Positions 55,868 to 64,000 of a stretch of 64,000 bases of DNA are shown in pieces; within the stretch, counting starts at the first letter, position 1; each line of letters starts with the position of its first letter. This DNA comes from Saussurea involucrata (taxonomy: Eukaryota > Streptophyta > Magnoliopsida > Asterales > Asteraceae): positions 31,685,870 through 31,749,869 of the forward strand of contig CM066317.1 of NCBI GenBank assembly GCA_033807775.1, read 5' to 3'. The position numbers and the translations under genes were made by a program. The notes under the pieces are model-generated. The model did not search any database and was not told the DNA's origin. It saw only the letters and a list, made by a program, of their open reading frames with translations.

Positions 55868-58772
55868 TGTAACACCCTCAAAATTGGAAAGAGCAACAAA
55901 ATAAAACTTTCAATAAAATAACCAAATAAAGATAAAATTCCTTCTACAAACCATTCTTGGAATTACCTCAATATAAAACATTACAATTTAACAATCAAAA
56001 CCTAAGTCATTCGCCAAGACTACAAAAGGGTCGGGTGTTACTCAACCCCAAAATCAAGTTGCTATTCCCCAAATGCGGAAGACTTCACCAAGTCACTTAC
56101 TTCTTGAGCACACAACTAGTTCTCCACCCTTCACAGTGTCACTAGAACTATATCCCAACCGGAACCTGTTGCACATGCCGACAAATAAAAAGGTTAGGCT
56201 AACTCCTAGTGAGTTCAAGAGTTTTATCAAGGTTATATAATTCGTAAGGCGAGAAAGGAGCAATTTAAATCATGAGTTCCAAAAAGGATTTACTTTAAAT
56301 GCGAACCACCCATTTTCCAACGCACACAAATCCCGTGACGAAAGCCCTAATATAAAACGATTCTCAAAATGGACTCAACCCAAAACACACTTGAAAAGTG
56401 AAATAGTAATTGATTTCCAAAATTACAAAATCATGAATAATTCGCTACTATTTAAAACATCCCGAACACGGATGAGGCATACATCACAACCCATAAAATA
56501 TGAAAAGCAACCCATATAAATAAAATATGTCACCGAAAACATGGATAAAAGTAAATACCCAAACAACACCTTTCGGTGACGGGGGATACTCGATTCCATT
56601 GTATGTGGCAGAACACAAAGTTAAGCCGTATAACTATGTTATTGAACTACACCTCAGATCGTGACTCTATTGTCTGCTTTAATAAGCTCCAACTCGGGTC
56701 GAACTTTATTGCCTGCTATAATAAGCTACACCTCAAGTCCCACACCCAGCAACGGGTGGCACCATCATATCCTTTATTACCTGTTGTGCCCAACTACACC
56801 TCAAGGATACACGATCTTATTGTCTGTTCATTCTCTAGTAAGTTACACCTCAAGGTTTCCATCGAACCTTTATTGCCTACTTACTAGCATTCAAGAATTA
56901 GAGTCTTGGCTCCTTACTTGATAACCCATGATGTTCAACCCTCGTGCACAAGAGTTAGAACAACAACCACGAAATTCCGGAGTACAACCCAAAGTGGTTC
57001 CCCTCCACAATGTCGGGACACAAAATGCCACAATGGCATACTTCCCAAAGTGAAAATACCAAGGTTTTCCACTTATACAGATATGACCGACTCATATGCC
57101 TATGGATCCAATGCATTACGGCCTAAAAGTACATGACTCCACTTTAACGACACAGGCACTCAAAACATGTACTCTTCAATTAAAATGCAATAAATGCAAC
57201 TGACGACCAAAGTTCCACGTTCAATCGTTAAAATACGGACAAAATGTCCTCAAGACTCATTAAAGTCATAAACCGAGCCATAAGCTCAACCAAAACCAAT
57301 TAACCACTCATGAAAACCGAATAATGCATTAAAACGCATATAATCCACGTTTATGCGAAATATGCTCCAGAGACTCGAATTGCTCAACACAACTCTTAAT
57401 TTAAGACACGTCATTTTCCAAAGTACACATCAAAGTGCATTTATACCCAAATATTTACAAACGCAAGATAAATCATTTAAAATAACAATACTTAAGGTTC
57501 ATCCATCAAAATACCAAAAATACATCTTTTCACAAACCGAAGGGTTTACAACTTCTAAAATGTTCACAAGGTCGGAAATGACCCAAAACCCAATGACCCA
57601 CACGTTCATGCTTTAAAACATACCACCGCATAAAATTATGCACATTTCCAACAAAACACTAAAAATGCATTTCCACTAGATAACCTCCAATCATGCGTTA
57701 AATATCAAAGTGCTTCCATTTATACTTATTTTATCAAGTTATCCAAAAAACCCAAAAATGGTTAGTTTGCAAGATTTATAAAAATAAAAATTCCAAGTAA
57801 TCAAAATCCACCAAATAATTCAACAATGAATATTTTCATGTAAAAACACACAAAACACTTTAAAATGAACATTTTGGCATGTACAACGTTTTCACAAATC
57901 AACTTGAACTCACATTGCTAGATTTATACTAAATCCAGATTTTCCCCAATTTGAGCTCTTTTGAAGAAACTTGAATCCTCAATCCAAATCTTCTAAAACC
58001 TAGATCCATGAGTTCACAACCATCAAAATCATATTCAACCATATAAAATCGTTCCCCAGGCATTTTCATCAATAATCTCAACTTATACCCAAAACCTTAA
58101 TTTCCATAGATGAAGAAAAGAGATGATTACCTCAATCACAACAAGAATCCCCCAACAAAGCACCTCTAGATCACCAACAAAACACCACAATCTCTAATTC
58201 TTCAAAGTGGGCAAAAAGGTTGGATGAAACCCTAGAAAGCTTTGGGTGAAGAAGATGAAGTGAAAGGGTTTCAAGATTTGTTTCCTAAAACCATGGTAGA
58301 TGAAGAAATCACTTGCAAATCTCGAATCTTGTGGCTAAATGGCTCAAAATAGACTTTGGGGGCTTAGGGTTTCGGTTTGGGAGAGAAATGGATGAAAGGA
58401 AGAAATGGGAAAATGAAATGGTGTTGAAATGGGTGAAATCGCATTTTTAAACTCCAGGTGCCCGTCGGCTAAAGTGACGTGCGAGAGTGACAAGTGTCAC
58501 TTTCGCTAGGTACTCTCGCCGTGTTTCGATGGCTCTCGGTACAAAACCGGCGAGAGTGACATGCGATTATGACAATTGTCACTTTCGCCGGTCACTTTAG
58601 CCGAAGTTGTACCGAAAGTTGTTTTGGCCATAACTTCTTCGTTTTAGCTTTGGAAATGACCGTTGGATTCGTATTTGAATTCTCCGTCCAACAAGACCAT
58701 CAAATCTATGATTCAATCCGAAATCCTATTTTTCATATTTATCTTAAAACTTCCAAAAATCGGGGTGTTACA
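55868..58772 (-). mobile_element. solo Ty3/gypsy LTR (2.9 kb)
   Basis: TGTAACACCCTC to CGGGGTGTTACA with TSD ATTAA (55863-55867 and 58773-58777), sitting within the copia RT/RNase H sequence. It contains an ACACCTCAAG-type minisatellite (56640-56890), the hairpin near 56195-56208 and a large inverted repeat at 58450-58605. Orientation is inferred from the TCACTAGG..CCTAACC motif. Confidence 0.9.
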
Positions 58773-59575
58773 ATTAAATGGGTCACCGGAAAGACTAAGA
58801 TTATGTCCAACAACCATTGGTGTGGTCATAGGCTTGCTTTCATGCAACTGTGCTCGGAGTAATATGTCATGCACATATTTTTGCTGACTAAGAAATAATC
58901 CATTTGTCGTATAGGTAACCTCCAAGCCGAGAAAGTAACTCAATTTCCCTAGATCTTTTATTGCAAAGGCCTGGTGAATTCGATCAATGAGACGCTGAAT
59001 AAGCATGTCATCGTTACCGGTAACAATAATGTCATCAACGTACACAAGGAGGTAGAGTAAGACAGACCCACGACAATAGATAACTAAAGATGTGTCGGCA
59101 TGACTACAGGTAAAACCTAAACCTGATAAGAAATTACTAAATCCTTGAAACTAGGTGCGAGGTGCCTGTTTCAAACCATATAGGGCTTTGTTCAAGCGAC
59201 AAACATGGTTGGGAAAACGAGCATCAACATATCCTGGAGGTTGCTCCATAAAGACAGTTCCCGTAAGCAACCAATTTAAAAATGCATTTTTGACGTCTAG
59301 TTGACGAAGGGTCCATTTACGCATCACGACAATGGCCAACATAGTACGTACAGTTGCTGCTTTGACGACATGGCTAAATGTGAAGGTAAAGTCAAACCCA
59401 GGTACTTGAGTAAAGCCTTGTGCAACTAGACGTGCTTTAAAACGATCAATAGTACCATTGGATTTGTACTTGGTTCGAAAAACCCATTTTGAACCAACAA
59501 CATTTGTAGCAGCAGGTCGTGGTACGAGATCCCAAGTATTGTTGGTTTTATGTGCACTAAATTCTTCATCCACGT
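58773..59575 (-). pseudogene. copia reverse transcriptase remnant
   Basis: From 5' to 3' on the minus strand: DEEFSAHKTNNTWDLVPRP, GSKWVFRTKYKSNGTIDRFK, ARLVAQGFTQVPGFDF, LRQLDVKNAFLNW, MEQPPGYVD, LNKALYGLKQAPR, then a stop, and YVDDIIVTGNDDMLIQ with GKLSYFLGLEV and SQQKYVHDILLRA. YVDD is the RT catalytic motif. One stop after GLKQAPRT and the LTR insertion break the protein. Confidence 0.88.
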
Positions 59576-62376
59576 TGAAACACCCTAAAAACGGAGTCAA
59601 TTTAAACCTTGAAATTTACCACAAGTTATGATCAAAAGTTTTCAAACTTATATAACCTGAGGATCAAATGTAAGGTTTCTATATACAAACGTCATTCTTA
59701 AATAACTTATTAATCTAATCATAACATAACAATCGGATTAATCCAGTTATCTAACCAATCGTCCCCAAAAGCATCAAAAATCTCTAGATCCTCCGGTATC
59801 TCTAAGTCTGAATCTTTCCAAAAGTTCTCGTCTCTCATTCCCGCTACTTCCCGGAGCTTGTACCTGGTAAGAAGATTCAACTTGAAACATTAGGCTTTCG
59901 CCTAGTGAGAATACTCAAATCAAAATAAAATTTAATAATTAAAACATGAACAGATAACTCAAACCTGTTCTCGCCCATCTTACCGTACGACAACTCCTTT
60001 CCAAATCGGGGAATCTACCCCACTCCCAATTTCCTACGACTAACTCATTTAATCGCAACAACAACATAAGAGTTAACTCTGAATCATTCCAGATTCACAA
60101 TCAATAATCACACACACAAGAAATTACAAGTCAAAACCTGCCTATTTCTTAATCAGGAAGTAGAGATTACAATTACTTTATGCCTATCTCTAATCTTCCT
60201 CTCATCACTGGGAAATCTCCGATCTTCCCGAAACAATGGAAATCTCTGATCTTCCATAAATCGAAATGGGAATTACAAATCAAAATCTGCCTATTCCACA
60301 TTCCACCTCTGCATCAATGGTCCCAATGGGATTATAATATCGCGATACTCAATCGGGACTCACGATGGTTCAAGGTTCACCCAATTACTAAAATTACACC
60401 CCTTTGGTCTATGGCGAGTAATCGGTTCCCATTATACCGTACCCAAGTGCCCTCGGTGACCGGATGCCTATTTTAGTAAAAGCACATAATATAATACAAT
60501 CAATACTACTATATGCGTCCAGCATAGAATGTATCATTTCTCTGAACATATTCAATATATAAAATAAAGAATGTTATTACTCCACATCTCAATCTCTTTA
60601 TTACCCCTTCTCTGAAATCTGATATGATGATCACCATCTCAATAGTAATTTATATTTTCGAACTCATAGATAGGCCTTTATAATATATCTCAATTTGGCT
60701 TCTCAATCACATTTAGAATTCATAATCATCTAACATATTGCATATAACAGATAATCCTGCTCATCATAAGGAATATGAATAATTCCTGTTCATCAACTTC
60801 TTAACTATCCCCTCATAGTAATTTATCACGAGAGTTAATATATATCAGTTGTTAATCTATATCTTTGAACTCATGGATGGATCTTTATAGTTTATCTCAA
60901 TAAAGCTTCAAATCATATTTAGAGTTCATAACCACATAGTAATTTCATGTAGTAGATAATCAAACTTAGCATGCAAGATTAATAATAAATACTAGTTCAT
61001 CAACTTCATAGATAACTCATCTTAGAAGTTTTAGCATGGAAATCCACATAACACAACTTTTAATCGCCCTCTTGGCTTATCTCTAATTTAATCCAATCCA
61101 CATAAAACATATTCATGCATATATATAAAGCATCTAATTCAAGATTAATTACTGAATTTTAAAGAGAGTTGAATAAACTCACCTGATGCGTTATTACTTC
61201 TTTTAGTCCTTTTTAACACGTAACGGCTCCTTTCTTCACTACCACAGCTTACTGTATTATTCAATTACATATACTGACATTAATCATCAAAACAGAACCC
61301 TCTACAACTGAAAATCCTTAATCTCTTAAAATCACATCTCAAATCGCAATGAACTGAAGTCGCAATCACCTATTGCGATTTCACTTCCAAATCGCAACCA
61401 ACTGAAGTCGCAGTCCTCTATTGCGATCCGAAATCCAAATCGCAGTCAACGGTTGCGATTTCAACCTCAAATTGCAACTCACCATTGCGATTTCACCCCA
61501 AGTCGCAGTGAACTGTTGCGACTACAGTACCAAGTCGCAACTGCCCATTGCGATTTCGACCCAAGTCGCAACCAACTGTTGCGATTCCAAAACCAAGTCG
61601 CAATGGTCTACTGCGATTCCAACTCCAAGTCGCAATTGCCCATTGCGACATTCATGAATGTCGCAACTCAAGGTTGCGACTTCGATGATATTCATCCAAG
61701 TCTCAGTCCACTAAAACATTCTTAAACCCAGAATTTCGTACTTTTAATCTATGTTTGTTTATGCCAATTTGCAGATATGTTTAATACACTTATCTTAACA
61801 TATCCTAAAACTCAGATTCTCATAACATCAAGATTTACCCAAAACCCAACTAAAAATTCCATAGAAACTTTCAACTAAAAGATGAAGAATTGAGTGAGAT
61901 AATTACCTTTTGATTCTTCAATCCAACACCAGATTATAGCATTCCAAGCAGTTCCCTTCCCTTCCTCTTTTCACGTTTTCTCTATCTCAATCTCTCTCTC
62001 GGCTCTCTTTTCTTTTCTTCAAAACCGAATCACACACCAACACACTCATACACTCACATTTAGTTGCAATGCCTTAGTTAGATGACACCTATTGATTTAA
62101 TTAAACATGAGTCACTCAACTTTCAAAACCAACCTCCAACTTTTAAAAGAATGACACAACCACCCTTAACTTTAAAGGAACCACATAACACACCTTATAC
62201 ATAACTAAAATCATAATAACCCTTAAATTTATTTATTCTAAAAAGAAATCTTTCAACTTTCATCATTTGTATTTTAACCCTATTTGAATTATAATTTCTC
62301 TATATAATTCAAGGTTACTCCAAATACCAAAACATTCTATTATTAAAATAGTAATAGTAAAATTTAGGATGTTACA
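59576..62376 (-). repeat. 3' LTR of a further Ty3/gypsy element
   Basis: TGAAACACCCTAAAA to GGATGTTACA, about 2.8 kb, inserted in copia RT. It contains the perfect hairpin TAGGC-GAAA-GCCTA (59891-59904, sense strand), GGAAATCTC..GATCTTCC hairpin repeats (60205-60265), a CGCAAC..GTTGCG array (61370-61690) and a CT-rich tract near 61980. The second LTR and right TSD lie outside the window; CACGT (59571-59575) would be the left TSD. Confidence 0.8.
61345..61690 (-). repeat. TCGCAA..TTGCGA hairpin array
   Basis: About ten degenerate units such as CGCAACCAACTGTTGCG with spacers of 12-18 bp. It is similar to the 31-bp array of the element at 12942-21016, although the rest of the two LTRs does not align by eye. 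Confidence 0.8.
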
Positions 62377-64000
62377 ATACTCCCCAACTTGAAAATGATT
62401 TCGTCCCCGAAATCAAGGTCAGGTAACAAAAGATGATACCTACCTTTTCATACTCTCTTCGGACTCTAAAGTTACATTAGTACCTCTATGGTCTCCACTG
62501 TACTTTCACCATAGCTATCTCATTACTACTACGTAGCTTTCTAACTGATCTTTCCAAAAATTACCTCTGGTTCTTCCACACCGCATCATTATCACAACTC
62601 ACTTTCCAGATCTCAAAAAAATAACACTAACATGTACTATCTGAAATTTTACGTACACTGTAAATTAAGCATACATGATACTATGAAATACTTCAACAAC
62701 CACGGTATCCTATTATTACTTCCATGACTTACACATTTCTTTGATATAGAATGCTATTTCTTCCTCACATTACTATCTCATCGTACATCCACAATATAAC
62801 CAGGCACCAAAAATATTGAACATCAGAAGTGATAACTCTTATTGAACTTGCAATGTGATTACATTCTTAAGTTCGATCTTTCTATCCTTGCTTTCCCACG
62901 TTAGTATGGAATACTAATTAATTTTTTTTTTTAAGTATTAACCGTCTCTTTCTCCCAACTTTCCACATACCGATAGTATTTTCTCCTTACAAAACATAAT
63001 TAAACAGTTTCACCAAGATCTCTGACTTCAAATATTTAACCAAGTTATCTTGGAACGACATTACCGATCAAAGTTATTACCATTCTTAGATCTTCAACTA
63101 ATAATTTCTCGTACATTGCTTTCACACATAAGGAGCAACTTATATTCTTTAACAATCTTGCCTTCGCTACACCACATTGACTTATATACTCATCATCTTT
63201 ATTAAACTTTCAGTGATTTAAAATTCAACTTAATTGGCAACTCATACCATCAAATTTTTTTTGGATACACTCACCACTGCTCCGACATTCTATTTCGATA
63301 TAAGTCATATTACCAAGTTATCTTACAAACCACATGTTCTATCAATCTTTATTAACAAATAATACTCTCCAACCGGAATTCCCAAAACTTCCATTCGGAT
63401 ACTTCCTCTTTCTAACATCACGTCTCATACTAGATGACACATGCATCTTGGCAATTAATGCCACTATTCGTTCATACATTCTTCACCCATAACATTTACC
63501 ACATACCATGTCTCTCATAGTTATTCGTACCTATTTAATTTTACAATCCCATTTTCTCGTCTAAATACACAGGTCTATATTACTAAATATCTCCTCCCCA
63601 ACTTTAGTTGAACTACCACTCACAATTTTCTAATAAATCTTGAACTTATTCGTTCTTACTAGCTCTTTATGTTTCCAATATATTGCATAGCCAGGGTACA
63701 ATTCCTCACAGATCAACACAATCTATACATCCCCTTTGTTCATCTCTAGTATTTCATCTTTTATAAATCTTCCACATCATAAGTAAACACTTATCTGAAA
63801 GCAACAGTCCTTCACTGTTCTAACAATCCCACAAGGTGATCCTTCAACTTTTAAACTTCTAATTTAAACTTAACATTCATCCATGATCCCAAAAAGGATA
63901 ACCAATGCATTCACGTTATATAAACTTAATTTTCAATACCGATTATGCAAGTTCAACCCCAAGCGTTCTCCAAGCTTATCAAACTGGTTCAAAGCTCTTA
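62377..64000 (-). pseudogene. decayed gypsy interior running off the window
   Basis: A polypurine-like AAGTTGGGGAGTAT abuts the LTR at 62377-62392. Just beyond, the minus strand gives AMVKVQWRP and later traces resembling the Pol C-terminus with many stops. The rest is AT-rich, poor in CG and unreadable. Confidence 0.55.

Larger units (their letters stand above)
55020..59575 (-). mobile_element. Ty1/copia fragment split by a solo LTR
   Basis: A minus-strand copia element whose RT (58773-59575) and RNase H (55277-55867) are separated by the solo LTR 55868-58772. At the right it is cut by another gypsy LTR at 59576, so gag, integrase and 5' LTR lie outside the window. A short 3' LTR candidate (55020-55166) follows the polypurine-like TTGAAGGGGGTA. 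Confidence 0.8.

Overview
This is nuclear DNA of a flowering plant, most likely a eudicot. The signs are intron-containing COBRA-like genes with GT..AG splice sites, several lineages of LTR retrotransposon primed by initiator-Met tRNA, a Mutator-like element (MULE), Stowaway, CACTA and foldback MITEs, a tRNA-type SINE and a LINE tail. Nothing bacterial or viral is present. The species cannot be fixed from the sequence alone.

Layout. 1-983 is the 3' part of a Ty3/gypsy LTR, followed at 999-1582 by a MITE with a 10-bp target-site duplication (TSD). 1651-9751 is an old Ty1/copia element on the minus strand (gag readable, pol decayed) carrying two more small elements in a very long leader. 9752-11768 is intergenic DNA with a SINE. 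11769-21426 is a solo gypsy LTR (TSD ACCGT) into which a young, nearly intact chromovirus-type gypsy element (12942-21016, minus strand, TSD ATACG) has inserted. 22093-27197 is a complete MULE (152-bp terminal inverted repeats, 9-bp TSD) with a four-exon transposase gene and, on the opposite strand, a two-exon GRF-type zinc-finger gene. 28821-36174 holds the only evident host genes: two tandem COBRA-like genes, which encode GPI-anchored cell-wall proteins. 36175-38074 is intergenic with a LINE tail and a GTGATA-rich repeat. 38075-54567 is a gutted gypsy element (plus strand, TSD TCCAT) containing a second gutted gypsy element (42171-51192, minus strand, TSD ACAAT). 55020-59575 is a copia fragment split by a solo LTR (55868-58772, TSD ATTAA) and cut off by the LTR of another gypsy element (59576-62376), whose decayed interior runs off the right edge.

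How the parts relate. The two COBRA-like genes share exon phases and nearly all exon lengths, so they are a tandem duplication. Their size differences come from MITEs and tandem repeats in the introns. Almost everything else is nested transposable elements whose insertion order can be read from TSDs.

The most unusual signal is shared by all seven LTR loci (six or more sequence families). Each has a splice-donor-like AG|GT(G/A)A, and then, about 260-330 bp from its 3' end, a short hairpin beginning at TCACT. The hairpin stem changes between families with compensating substitutions. It ends in a branch-point-like CTAAC or CTTAC, followed 25-45 nt later by an acceptor-like AG|GT. I read this as a conserved intron lying inside the LTR. 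The same LTRs also carry family-specific tandem arrays of tiny hairpins.
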